From Dermanyssus gallinae (Eukaryota; Arthropoda; Arachnida; Mesostigmata; Dermanyssidae), in NCBI GenBank assembly GCA_003439945.1, contig QVRM01007063.1, forward strand, positions 186,001 to 250,000: a DNA stretch of 64,000 nt, given 5' to 3'. Positions 42,116 to 55,982 of the stretch are shown in pieces (within the stretch, counting starts at the first letter, position 1; every line of letters starts with the position of its first letter). The notes below the pieces were generated by a model, which had not been told where the DNA came from, did no database searches, and saw only the letters and a list, made by a program, of their open reading frames with translations. The translations under genes were made by a program, and so were the position numbers.

Positions 42116-45100
42116 TTTTTAAAGCATACAATTATTTCAAATTGTATGATAAAAACAACTTAATAATAGCTTCTGATCTGAGTTTCCGCACGCACAAAAC
42201 TTGCCACATTTTTGAAAAAGATCGAATTCACAACGAAAGTTCGACAAGCTTATTTAGTGTTTCATGTGTTAATCGGCCAATATTAGCTTTTACTGCTACG
42301 GCGTTTCTGAAAGTCCTTCCCCCGACAATGATAGCGACTCCACTACCGGCACTGCATTACCACGTTGAACTTTCACGGAGATACGCTGCACCAGGCACTC
42401 CCTGCAGGCACTCCGCATCCTTTGTCACAGCAGTTATGCTCTTTTCGAGCTCCTTAACGAACTCGGCTGAATTGCATTTTGCGGCGGCAGCGTCCTGTAC
42501 TTCGACAAGTTGCGGCTTTTAGCAAGCGTACGCTCGCGCAAGCTTCCTGACTTGTGCGCGTATTGTAACTGCTGGCAACACATTGTACATGAAACCGTCG
42601 CGCCCAATACTAGCAGACGGCTCTGTTACCATGGTGTTAGGGTTTTTTCTCTAAACGTATGAGGCCGTTGACGCGCATGCCGATGGGCTATTTTACAGAA
42701 GAAACTACAATGCACAGCACGATACACGACTTCGCTGACGGCAAAATGTTTTGAATGACGACCGGCAGGACAGTGCGTGATCCGCGGTAGTGATAACTTT
42801 GGTCCGGCATAAGTTACGGATGTGCTTTGCACAAACAGCCTCCTCAAGCCGCAGACCCGAAAGGATGCAAAGCGTGGTATGGTCCAGCATCGTCCCCAGT
42901 TGCGGCGAAGGGTGAGCTTGTAGCCACTTTCTGCTCATTTGATCAAAACAAGTTTTCAGGCGAGATTTTCTTTTTATATCTAGGGCGTATGCTAGAAGCG
43001 CGTATTGCCTCATTTTTTACCACCAAGTAATCCAGCGCTCCCAAACAAATTCGAAACTCCTCTAGGGCCTCATCGGAGTCCCTGGCCAGCTGAACTGGGG
43101 TATCTTTAACTCCAATCGAAATTGTTGAGTACCTTAATGTTGTCAAGGATTCCAGGTAACAAGATAATAACACATCTTTAGCACGGGGAATTCCCAAACA
43201 CTTCACGCTCACAGGATGCCTGGGTCCAGGATGCATTTCCCAGGTGAACCTTGAGTAGCCCTTGTAGTACCTTCGAATTGTCGAGAATCTCGGTAGAAGA
43301 GAGCTGGCCCACACCCTTGGCGTTGTTGTAACCTACACATCGTTTTAAGCACCTTCCCTTGCCACAGAAGATTAACGGGCAGTCTATTAAGTAAGGTAAG
43401 ACCTTACCGATCAGTCGATGCAGGATGAGCCTTACGGCGATTTGTCGAATACCCCCGTCCTATTTTGTCGGGCGATTAATGTTGCGTCGTAAAAAGTGAA
43501 TAGCGTGAATTCTGGAAATTGCCCGTTGACTGCTTGTATATCGAAGTTACGTAACGCTTGCCACAGAGAGCTGCTATTATGCTGGCGGCAATCTATGAGA
43601 TCTTTTAGAGGGCGAAGACCATTCGGACTTCCAGTAGAACTTCTCGGATAACCTCTAATGGCGACCAAGGCGATCTTCTCATTCACGGGATCAATTTCCG
43701 ACGCTAGAGGTGCCAGCGTCGGTGCCTCAGGGTACGTTAAATCCTTGGGTTCAGAGTTTTTTTTATAAACTTGTGTTAATATTTGCGTCGCTTGGGGCAA
43801 TCTGTTTTGTAGAAAACAGAGTCCAAGCAGCGAAAGAGACGTCCCCTTGAGACAGTTTTGAGTGTACGATCTTTGCTCTGCAACTGGTGTCGTCAGTACC
43901 TGTAGCTGGCAAAGGTCGTCCATTGGTTACGTGAGGGTTCTTCTCCAAACGTGCGCCTCTACGAAATCTAAGCAAATTTTCTCGTAAAACTGAGGTGGCG
44001 TACGCACCTTCGTGGTAATACTAAAATCACTGCTGGAAATTCTGTTAGCCGTTTCCAGCTATGCTGGCCGGCCACCGAGCACACTATGTTGATAGTTTTC
44101 GATAGTGCGACGGCAAAATTGTTTCTTAAACTACGGAGAATGCCCGATATCATATTAACCTTAGACTTGATAGCTGCACCCTTTAATACGTGTCCTGGAA
44201 AGTTATGTCCTGGCGGGTTTGCTTGTCAGCGTGCGTTAGTAAAGGAGAAGCGATTTGAAGAATGTGCTGAAGTGGCGCCTGTACGAGCTGTTGGCTGTGG
44301 CTGAGCGGAGAAAGTAAGCCAGTGTCTTATATCCATTTGACCATTTAACATGACAATGTTCGCGAGTTTGTTCTACTCGTCCTCCACACACTTCTTCAAT
44401 GATCCCCCTAATTTGCACAGTGAACACCACTTCTTCGATGATTCCTCGAAATTGCACCATAATTGCGTCGATTATTTGTGGGATGACCTTTGCGGATACC
44501 GCTATGACCTTTGCGTCTGGGCTATGGCCATGTGTCCTATCGTGTGCGGTACTGACCGCCGAGGAGACTGGAGCTCCTAATCTAATTTTGGCTCCGGCTG
44601 GTGAAACGCTTGTTTCTGCGGCACATTGATCCTATTATGTACGCCACGCCAATCACAGCAGCGAATTTGCATTAAAAACACAATTCTCGGTATCTTAATC
44701 AGTAAGTGACCGCTCTCGGAAATCGCTAGCAGACAACTTGCCCCTGGTTTTGCTTCATAGAGAGTTACTATTAGGAACCATTGCCTTTAAATAAAGAATG
44801 CCTCGGCGGCAATTTTTTGCTTTAGCCGTTTTTTTTCGGAGCAGTCTTGTAATATTTGTTAGAAATTCTTAGTTAGTGAAGAAAATACTGATAAAGCTAT
44901 ATACTGCGTTAGGTAAACCCGCGTTATATATATAGTTATATATATATATATATATATATAAACTTGCTCTTTTCAAGGGAAGACCATACAATTCTGATAG
45001 TAAGGGGTTATGGAGGAAAACGAGTTCAGTGTGTATGTGACCCGCACTTTATTATTTTTTTTGGAGGCGGTTTAAGGTTTAAAATACATTTACGTACGAC

Positions 45101-48100
45101 TGAGAGAAAGCTAAACAGGAGTTGGTGAGCCCCCTAACATGCTAACGCTCAGACAGTGTGGAACTCAGCCACCTAACGGCAAGTCTTGGCGCTTGACAAG
45201 AGTCGAGCCAAAGGATTAAGGCAATACCCACTAAATCCCTACATATCTAGACGGCTGTGCCTACATATATGTATCCTCCTTAAGATGACCCTCCGACCTG
45301 CGGGATCCTTAACGCAGAAGAGAAACTACACACATGCGGCGGGAAAGTCTCGGAAATTTTAAATCGTTAGGTTCTGCTTGTCGAGTCGCGCCTTGGCAAC
45401 AACACTCGAACGCTTTCTACCATTTTCCTTCTTACTGCCTCTTCCTTTGCTTTCATGATCCGTTGAATAAGCTTTGCAGCCGCGTTCCAGTTTTTGACCG
45501 ATGTAAGCATGTACGTGACTAGCTCTCCCAGCGTGCTCTTCCTGGGCAAGCCTCGTCTGGTCTCGGTCCATGCGGCGCATCGCAATACTGTATGTTCCGG
45601 AATGTCCACCTCGGGACAGTACAAGCATTGCGTTGTCTCAGCCTTTCCTATCCAATTTAAATATACCTGGAAATCGCCGTGACCCGTGAGGACCTGGGTC
45701 AGGTGGTATGTGAGACGGCCCCCGGGACGATTCATCCATTGGCGGATGTTCGGAATGAGGTTCCTCACGAGCGCCCCTGGTTGCCCGTTCGGGATGCTTT
45801 CCCACTCCTTCTGCCACCGATCGAGTGTCACCTCGCGTACTTGTACGAGCTCCCTATCTGGGCCAGCACGAGCGAGGCCGCCGTGCTGATAGTGCGATAC
45901 CCCTGAATGATACGTAGGGCTCCGATCCGCTGGACCTTCCTCAGGATCTTTTTAGTAACGTCCGTGTCCATTCTAGGCGACATCCAAACGGGCGAGCCAA
46001 AAAGGATGATCAACTTGAATACGGACATCAGAAGTCTCCGGACGCTATCTCTCGGGCAGCACGTGTTGGGCTATAGACGGGCGATGTCATTAGCCGCCTT
46101 TTGCGCCTTCCCAGCCGCAATCCTTACATGAGGAGTTCCTCGCAATCTTCGGTCTAAGTGTATGCCCAGGTATCTTGCCGTGCCCTTTAGCTAAATTTTT
46201 ACGCCCGACAGCGTAAGCTTTAGAGGAGCACATTTCTTCTTCCCGATGAGTATAATAGCTTCATTCTTCTGTGGTGCGAGTGTTAGGCCGGCACCTCTCA
46301 TCCACTTATCGACACTCGTTTGCGCAATGTTGGCGTAAGTTTCCAGCTGTATCTTAGTTCTGGCCCTAATTGTTACAGCCAGATCATCCGCGTACACGAC
46401 CGATTCCACTCCCGGTGGAAGATGCTGGATGTTTAGGGCGTCATCGTATGCTAGATTCGAAAGAAGAGGTCCAATGATTGAAACCCTGCGGCACTCCGGC
46501 AGTCATCTCCACCTTGGTACGCCCGTTCTCTACCCGTCTATTGCTCAGGTAGTCGGAAACCAACCGCGCTAGATATGGTGGGACATTCTTTTGCCGAAGC
46601 GTCTTGAGAACCACTTTCCACGGGATAGTGTTAAACGCATTTTTTACATCGTGGATGGCCAACAGAACAGATCTATGCTTTCGGAATCCGAACTGCATTG
46701 TTGATAGTAGTCCATTTTCCTCAGCAAAGGTCCTCAGCCGATCCTCCAGGATGGCTTATACACCTCTGGCTAAAGTGCCCAACAGACAGATCGGACGGTG
46801 TGTCCCGTTGCCCTTGGGTAGTAGTACTACCTCGGCCGCCTTCTAGCTCTCTGGAAGCTTACCCGTACGAAAGATATTTGTGATGATCCTCGCAACAAGT
46901 GACCAATAATCTCCAAAGAGGAATTTCACCGTTTCTGGTGGTATTCCATCCAAGCCAGGCGCTTTTCCAAGCTTAATCCTGTCTGCCGCAACTAAAATTT
47001 CGACCGTAGTGACCTCGAGGATGTCGCCATCCGGTAAAGCCTCAAATTCTGTTCGATCGAAATGCGGGTGCTGTGGGAAAAGAGTGTTAAGCACCCGAAG
47101 CTTCTCGTCCTTCTCCAGATGCTCACGCTTTGCTCTACCTATCTTGCCCCTGATGATCTTGTATGGCTTGCCCCAAGGATCCGACTCTAGCTTCTCGACC
47201 AAATTACGCGAACAGGCTTCCTTGTTTTTGCTAATCTCTCTTCGCAGGCAGCCCTTCGCCCTTTTGTACTCAATGCTCAGTTAACGAGTTTGCTCGGAGT
47301 CTCCTTCACTTCTACGCGCGCGGGCGTAGATACGTCTGTACCGCATGCACTCTGTACGAGCCGAGGCAATAGCGTTGTTCCACCAGAACACTAGCATCGG
47401 TTTTATGCTAGGTCGAGCTGGAAGAGTAGACGCTTTTAGGCACGCCCTCTTCAGTAGACTGTCTAAGTCGTCTGCTGTTCCCGGCATTCCGTCGCTCTCC
47501 AGCAATCCTTTCCACGATTCCTTTAACACTTCTTTACTTTTTATGCGCCACACATGTCGCCTGTCTTGAGATCGTGTCGCCTCCCTGCTGCTAGCTTCCT
47601 TCACCTTAAACTCGATGCAGTAGTGATCGCTGAAGTTCTCTTCCTCGTTTAGCAGTCGTCAACCAACAATCTTTTGCGCCTGCGATGCCTTGCAGATTGT
47701 AAAGTCAATCAAAAATAAGGTCCCCTTGAGGAGCAGTACGTAGCTTCACCATTGTTCGAGGTCACCATGTCTTCTCTGTCTAACCATTCCATAAGAGCTT
47801 GCCCCCTGCTATTAGTTTCCTTCGAGCCCCACACAGGCGAAGCAGCGCTGAAGTCACCGGTAAGGATAACTAGCGGCTCCAAGCTGGCCCGCGTTGACAT
47901 TGTGACGTCCTAAAGTAGCTCCTGCAGGTCCGCTAGTGTACCATTGGGGCTACTATAACAGGAATATTTGCGACCCTGGCCTTTGAGTTCAACCCAGGAG
48001 AATCCTTTGTCGCTTCCTTTTCTAACTACTTTATATTTCTGACTACTTTTACTCTATACGATGCAGCTGGTCCCACCGTCGTCAACCGTCCATACATGCG

Positions 48101-51100
48101 CCTTGCGCTTGGCAAGGGTAATGTTGGGCTCGCTCAGAAGACATAGGTTTGCCCTACGGCGTCCAGCAATCGTTTTAAGCATATAATGGGCACCGTTGCT
48201 ACGGTTGCAGTTTAGCTGCAAAATGCTGACATAGTCCTGTTTACTGGGCATTATTTGTTCGTGGCTTCGACGTCCGGCATTGCGTATCGGGAAAGCTATG
48301 GGCACGCTTTAGGCGTCCATGCTAATCGCGCAGGAGTTGTGTGAAGTCTTCTTCGTCCATGGTGGTTTCCGCGCCAGTGTCCGATACTTGTTCTTGCGCC
48401 GCTGCTCCTGCCGGCGTTTCCTGCGCATGCACCTGTCTAGCCTCTTCTGCTATCGTCGCTGCTGTAGCCACCTGCTTATGAGGGGAGGAGAGACTGCGCC
48501 CCTTTAGGATCCATTCTCTGTAGACAAGACACGTGATAGACCTTGCTTCGTGTCCCTTCACTTCGCACGTATAGCAAGCCTCTTCATTTTCGCAGTTCTT
48601 GGCAATGTGGCCCACCTGTCCGCACTTGTGACAAACCCAACCATCGACTTGAGGGTTTGTGCACTCCCAAGCGCGGTGGCCAATACGCTGACATCGCGGG
48701 CAGCACGGGACCGATCGCTACACAACGATGGGGCAGGTGGACCACCCCATACAAGTTGGCCAGCGTCCAGTAGTCTCTTAGCTGCACCCGCCGATGCCGT
48801 AACCGTCACGGTGAGCTTCCCGTCGCTGCACCTGCGCGGCTAGTCCATCTTAACAGTACCGTTGTTACCCACAAGCGAAGCAACGGCTTTCGAGATATTT
48901 TCCTCGGTTGTCTCTTGAGGGAGCTGCTTGATTAGCAGCCTCCTCTATTCCAGACTAACCTTATCAACGACGGCCTCATTGGTAATGGCGTCTACGAAGG
49001 TTCTTGTACCGCCGACAGCCTTCTCCGAAACGACAAGCCATCTCCGCTTCCAAGCTTCTGCCATTGTTTTACCTCTATCCCATGCTTCTTGATATTGAGC
49101 CTCTGCTGAAGCCCCAGGACATCCGCAAACGAGGCTGTCCCAGTCTTTTTCAGAACGATTAAAGTGGTAGTCTTCTCCTCCTTGCCCCACCTTCTCTTTT
49201 TCTTCGTGTCACTGCCGTTCTGGCCGTCGACACCAATCACCTTGCGTCTATTCTTGCTAGAAGTCAGCCCGAGGTAAATCCCGAATTGTCGGGCAAGGCA
49301 TTCAAGCAGTGTACGGGCAGTATGGTACCCGCCTTCCTGCTCGCTGGTCAAATAACAGGGAACCGGGCTGTTACCCTGCTCGGCCCCACTTGAAATCGTT
49401 ACCTCATTAGCTTTATGGAGAAGGCTTTTAAGAAGAGCGTTCTCTTTAGCCAGGCCAGCCTCTTTGGGGAGACGGAGAGCGATTACAGCCCGTGTAGTTA
49501 CTTCACCTTCATCTCCTCTCTACGTGACATAACGAGCCACGATCTCGCCGACCTTCTGAGCTGTTTCGGACCTGAGGCCACTGAACTGCACCGACATGTT
49601 GTCTCACGTCACAGCATCGTCCTTCGAGCCCTCCCGAACTACTAGTAGTTGCAACGGACTCTCTTTAACAATACTGGACTTGTGCAACTTGGTGTGCATG
49701 TACACCTGTTCAGGTGAATTGGTCTTCACAAGCGTAGACAAATCCTCTTTCGAGTTACAGCCGAAAATCATTTTATTTATTTCGTTGACTGGGTCTTTTG
49801 CAACTTCTTTTATTGAGACAGGGTCTGTCTCGCAGACCGCATCGACCATCTTGGGACGTTTCTTCTTGCAGATGCAGTTTCTGAGAAGACCCGGCATGGT
49901 AGAAATCCGTTTAGCTTTATCTTCTAGCATATCCCTTTCTTTTTGGTCGTCCTCTTTTTTTCTCATGGCGGCCTCCGTTTCTGCCATCAGAGGAAGCATC
50001 CTTTCCTTGATAGTCATATGTACATTCTTGGTGCCAATGACCTCTTTGTACGCGGCCTCAACCACAATCCCAAGCCGTTTCAGCGGTCCATTGTAATTGA
50101 CATAAAAAAAAGAGCGCCTTGAGGTAGCACCGTGCTTGCCTGACTGTTATCCTCCTTCTTCTTTCCCCTTTTTGGTTTTGTGGTCACTTTCTTCTCTTTG
50201 CATTTAACTGTGGTTCTCCCTTTATCCGCCGGCCTCCCTTTATCCGCAGACTCCTTTTCAGTCGCAACAACGGCGTCTCCGTTGACGTCCATAAAGGCCT
50301 CTTGCTCCTTCACTTCTTCCATTCCCTTGTCTGGCGGCGCCCGAAAAAACGACATGACACTCCCTTGTTCTACCATTCCACCGTCCAACCACCACTCATG
50401 GCCTAACTACCAAAGTCGATGTAAAATGGCTATCCCTGGCGAAACTCGCAATATAAATCGGTCGGTGACTATGAGAGCAGTATTGCGGGATACCGAAACC
50501 AGACCGGATCTAGGTCGCAATGCCCACTTGATGGACCGCCTTACAGGTCCGCACTGAATGCGCTTGTCTGCACTGTCCGTCGGACTGCGCGCGAAGATGA
50601 GACGGCTTCGTCCTCTTTCGCACACAGCATTCGGCCAGAGCGACACACAACTCTCAGCTAAGCCTACACCGTTAGGCACGGCGAAACCAAGATGGCGGCA
50701 ACCACACGATACTGCGCTAACCCGTGGCTGACGCCCAAGTGTACAAGAACACCACAGAAACGAAAACCACGTAGCTCACCCGCTCGCGGGACTCCGAGGG
50801 AGAGATCGGACAAATACTTAGCAATATCTCTTTCACAGCTTCCTGGCAATTGCACCGCACACGCGACCAGAAATCACCCTAGTCTGTATTCGTAGTAAAC
50901 CTTCTGAGAGTCAGAAAAATTACGAAACTTCACCAACAGTTCCCCTTTTGTGCACTAAGTATTCCTAATCACCAAGTCTACCTGTTCCACACAAAGAAAC
51001 GGATGAAGGAGTCTCTCCTACTAATATCCGACGATATTTCCCGGGACCCATCCCACATGCGTCTGCACCGTTCGTCTGCTACACGAGAGGTCTGTACAGG

Positions 51101-52587
51101 TAGTCTAAAAGAAAAAAATCCTTTCGGGGCTGACTCTCAGCCAAGATTTAACGCCCATGAGACTACTTTTCGCATTGCTCATTCATAGACGGACCCCCAT
51201 AAATACAAATCGGTGCAACGGTGGGGCTCGAACCCGCCCACCTGCTATGTGTATCGTCCGGTTGCGAGGCGCAGACGCATGCACCCACCACGCCACCATC
51301 GGGCTCGACTGTCCAGGTAGTCTACAAGTCCCGAACTCTGTCACCAGTGTCGGCAGCTACCGTCGTTTCTCCCGATCTCTCCCAAAAGCTAAACAGCAGA
51401 GCCATCTGTCATGGACTTCACCTCCGACTTCTGCCTACCGTGTCGTCGTATGTGACCCACACTAGTCACTACCAGTGGCCGCCCTTGTGCATCACAAAAG
51501 AGGTTTCTTATACACAGGGTCCAGCCTCTGCCTCGGTAGGACTTCCTTTGATACGACCGTGACAATGTTTTTCAAGTCTCGTCATGGAGATTTAGAAATA
51601 TTCAATTCACTCTGCCTCGAAGCGGGTAGCTGAAGCCTTCTGCGTTTATACTAGACTTGATTTTGATTTGGGTTTATCTAGCAGGCAGCTTAGGCAGAGA
51701 TATAACGCTCAACTAGATTTTACAGTCCAAGAAGAAGGAGTTCCACCCGAATAAATTCGGCCGCACACAAAGCAGCGCCCTAGTTAAACGAACGATGGCC
51801 GATCAAGCTATCACTGCAACATGCGTGTACGTCATACATTCTTGAAACCTAACGAGCTTCCATATCAAACATTCCGTAATTGCTGCACCACGGTGTCAAG
51901 AATAAACGTTTTGAATTGTTTTACATATACACGGTTTGAATAAAGTCGTTTATTTTCGAATTACTTATTTTTTGCACCTGTCTATTCGCGTATATGTAAA
52001 CTGCAAATATAATAGCAAAGTGAAAAACACACGGTCTTGTGTTACCTTGTGTTTATCAACTCAAGTGCTTTGAGCTCCGAGTTTTATTGCTCCCTATGTG
52101 TCGACGAAGTTTTCCAAACTTGACCCAGAATTCTCCAATACTAGAGCGATGCGCCAGCAATAGACACGTATTAACAGCCCCTGGTATAAAAGGGTGACAT
52201 GTGTATTTAGGTATACATGCCAAGCGAACAATATATCAACACGGTTTGCAGTGCACGGCTTTCATCACATTCTACGTCAACGAGCTGAGTTGCAGTAGCC
52301 ATGTGAGACTTGTGTGTGCCGTCGCTGCAATGAACTCTCCCGAAGACACCATGCCACAGAATGCACTCTTGTGCAATCTTTAAACGAATTAGCCCGCCAG
52401 TGTGGGGATTTAGGACCGGGAATTTTATTACCGGGAATGTATATATATACCCATACATTTGCAGATTTCCCAGTGGCAGTCATGACTTATTGTCCTTATA
52501 GTTCTCATTATGTCCTTATGCTTGTTATAATGATCTATTTGAAGTTTAATCTATGCATAATCTGAGTGAGTAATGTAATGTAGTTTG

Positions 52588-52633
<46 letters not shown>

Positions 52634-53803
52634 TAACGTTGCAGAAAGATGCGAGGGTGATTCTGGTTTCCTGGAAGAATGGTGCTAGCTTTCCATATTA
52701 CTCACACGCTGTCGTCAACACTGAGATAGTTGGTCGCATGATTGCCCGTGTACTATTGAACCTTGCGAGGCGGCATTTTGATACCATCAACTTACGCACA
52801 GTTCACTTCGTCGGTAAGTTTTGAACTCTAATGAAATCCTTGTTCCAAGTAGAAGGCTTATAGACAGTATTGAAATATGCAACTAACAGGTGACAAAATT
52901 TGATTTGAGCTTGCCTTGCCAGCTATTTACGATAGAAACACGAAAAGTATTCTCTCTGGCTCTCGCACGTATCCGGAAAAACCAGAAGACATTTTTTGTT
53001 ACTCTAGAACAATTTCTAAATTATTGTAGCACGACTGAGCGGCATTCTTGGGAGGAAATGTCTAAAGCTAGAAAGAAAACTTTCGTACAGTAAGTTTGAA
53101 GACCCTATCTAGGCTGTCTTGGAGATAAGCGCGACACTGAGCGCTGACATTTGGGCCAGGAATATGTTGTGTTAAAATCGCGCGAGGGATCAAAGCAAAC
53201 TGTATGGATAGGCCGCCCGTCGTTGCGGGGCCCAGTCAGGAACCACGTCGAGCATTTAAGTGTTTATGTCCCTTTGTGAGACCTCGCACACCACGCACAT
53301 TTAGTGAGGCTATAAGAAACACACACCGTTATGCGATTTTAGAGTGCTAAGTACTCACGCCGCACCAACAGCACGCCGTAGTGCATGACGAACCACAACA
53401 TGTCAGAGAGTCGACGCGGCTAGTCACGCGTCGGCGCCTGTCTGTGAACTACGAGTGTTTTGCGTTCTCTGTTTCACTCTTCTCAGCGATGTCATCTACC
53501 CGTTTTAGCATCTGAGCTTTTTTTTTTCCGGACGTGGCCCTGCAGAGCCTTAAAAATATGAGGAAATATTGAAAGGTCCTAAAAAGCAAATTCCTCTGAT
53601 ATTAAAGAGTGTTCCACTGTTGAATTGCGAGGTGTTATTCAGCTCATCGATGCTTCTGTGTAGTGTGGTTCCTGTTGCTTTTACGCTATAACAGCCACGT
53701 CATAGAACGGCTTTTGCTCAGTTAATTTAGACAGTTGAAGCTCTGTGCGCGCCAACATTTGGCGCCGGTTCAACGGTTTGTAAACATTCAGTTTGTCTTG
53801 GTG

Positions 53804-53848
<45 letters not shown>

Positions 53849-55942
53849 TTGGTGACATACATACACACGACATCATGAGTAAATGAGATACGCGATCATA
53901 AACTGAAATGCCGCTCCCGGCTTCACACAGAAAGGGCCGAACCTACGCCCGCCTAAGCCGTGGTGGACGCCAGCGGTGGTGGAAGCTCGGCGGGATTGCG
54001 TCAGGGCCAATCACATTTTAACTCGCGCCCGCTCATAAATAGTTCGCAAGTCGCCGGTATGATGAGGAGGAGGAGTTTCGTTTGCTTGAGAGAGCAGAGC
54101 GCGAACCCCATGTCTACATTGTTCGCCGGCAAAACAGAAGCATGCACAGCATGACAAAGGAGCAGTTGCGGCAGCACTTCACTGCCCTTCTGCTCGATGC
54201 AAACGCCCCCGCGCCTAACCCAGTTATTGAGCAACCGCTCACTCTGGAGCAGCACGACATGAATTCGCCGTTTACGGTGGAGGAAGTTGTGCAGATCTTG
54301 CGCGGGTTACCCAAGGAAAAGAGCAGTGGTCCTGATGGGATCTATTACGAACATTGGGCTAAGTCGTCCGATGTTTTAGCGGAGGAGCTGTGTAAGCTGT
54401 TTAATCAGATACTCAGCGGGGGACACATACCCCAGGTTTGGCACGAGGCCAGGCTTACTCTGCTATTCAAGGGCAAAAACGGTGACAACGTGGACGATCC
54501 AAATCTCTATCGGGGTATCGCGTCGGAACGCACTCTCAAGAAAATCTTCGCCAAGTTGATTATCTCGAGGGTGCTTCCAACTGTGGAGAAGGCCTTACCT
54601 CCGGAGCAATTCGGATTCAGGAAAGGCCGAGGTACACAGGACGCGATCCACGTACTCCAGTCGGAAGTTGAACGGGTGCTGGCTGTGCCCGGGGGTCACT
54701 TGTACGCCGTCTTTATCGATTGTGTCAAGGCCTTCGACAAAGCTCCCCGTCACCTACTAGTCGATTCATTTCGACATGCTGGGGTGGGTGGTTCTTTCCT
54801 ACGAGTGCTCTCCAGCTTCTTTGCTGAAGACCGCCTTGAAGTAAACGTAAGGGGCGAAGACACCTTGCAGCTCTGTCAAAACGTAGGGACCCCCCAAGGG
54901 GACCCTCTCAGTTGCCTGGCATTCTCCTTGCTCATCGCAGACCTAGCTCGCCATGTGCGGGAGGAGTTTAGAAACGCCGTCGTCGTCATGTATGCGGATG
55001 ACATAGTAGTGGCCCACCGGAACCGCGGTGCCATTCGTCGAATTGTCGGTGACGTCGAAAGTTACCTTCACCGTAAGGGCCTGCAAATAAATGCGCGGAA
55101 GACGAAAGCCATGAAGTTTCGCCGTGGGGGTCGATTGGCCGCAGCAGACGTAATACCCTGTTGTGGCCAACCGCTGGAGTTTGTCAACTCTTTCCCGTAT
55201 CTGGGTCTGAGGCTACACTATACGGGAACGACCTTTACCCAGCACATCGCCGACAGGTGTCGAGCGGCTATTACCTCTATTCACACAGAGGTGAGAGACC
55301 CTCGACGACTGTCTGTGAGTGCGGCCGTGCGTCTTTATGAGCTTAAGATTGTGCCAATGTTGAGCTACAGCCTTGGCAGGGTGTGGGGCCATCTTTCAGC
55401 GGCAAATTTTGCGCAGCTAGAAAGATGCTTCACAATATATATGAAGCGGGTCCTTTGCTTACCCCGGACGGCAAAAAGCCGCTTCGTGTACCTGCTAGCG
55501 GGTTGCGGGCCGGCAGTGGAAACAATCAGAGTCAGGCTTAGGTCACCTATTACTGGACCACTTCAACAATTTTTGTTGGAGTGGCAGGGAAAAGTGACCG
55601 AGGCCTCGGCAGAGGTAGCGCAATTGGATGTGTACCTCGCCAGGGAGCTTTGGGATGGATTGGCATGCACTAGCCGGCACGTGTACACAAGATACATTGT
55701 GCATGACTATCATCACTTGGTATGTTCGACTCAAGGATTTCACCAAGTTGACGATCAATGTCGTTGCCGGTTCTGCTCGCAGATATGCGCTAAATACCAC
55801 GCAGCGAGCTGCCAGAAGCATCGGCGGTCTTTGCACTTTTTCGCCGGGTGGGACGGTCGCTGAAGTGTTTAAAGTGTATAAAAGGAATGAATTGTATTGA
55901 AATTATGTACCATCTTGAAATGCAATGTTATTGCGAAATAAA

Positions 55943-55982
<40 letters not shown>

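Larger units (their letters stand above)
45341..50388 (-). mobile_element. R1-like LINE, near full length but degenerate
   Basis: The minus strand carries ORF1 (gag-like, about 48310-50388), then ORF2 with endonuclease (about 47700-48250), RT (about 46190-47200) and the C-terminal Cys/His motif (about 45600-45680). Size and order fit the R1 clade, which normally inserts in 28S rDNA. No rDNA flanks are visible here, so this lineage is either not rDNA-specific or was moved. Confidence 0.78.

Noticed and set aside
42067..42522. 151-codon + strand frame starting in an AT tract
   Set aside because: Its second half is the antisense shadow of the RLE LINE C-terminus on the minus strand.
49596..50096. 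166-codon + strand frame with hydrophobic stretches
   Set aside because: Antisense shadow of the R1-like ORF1; its apparent membrane segments come from the complement of charged codons.
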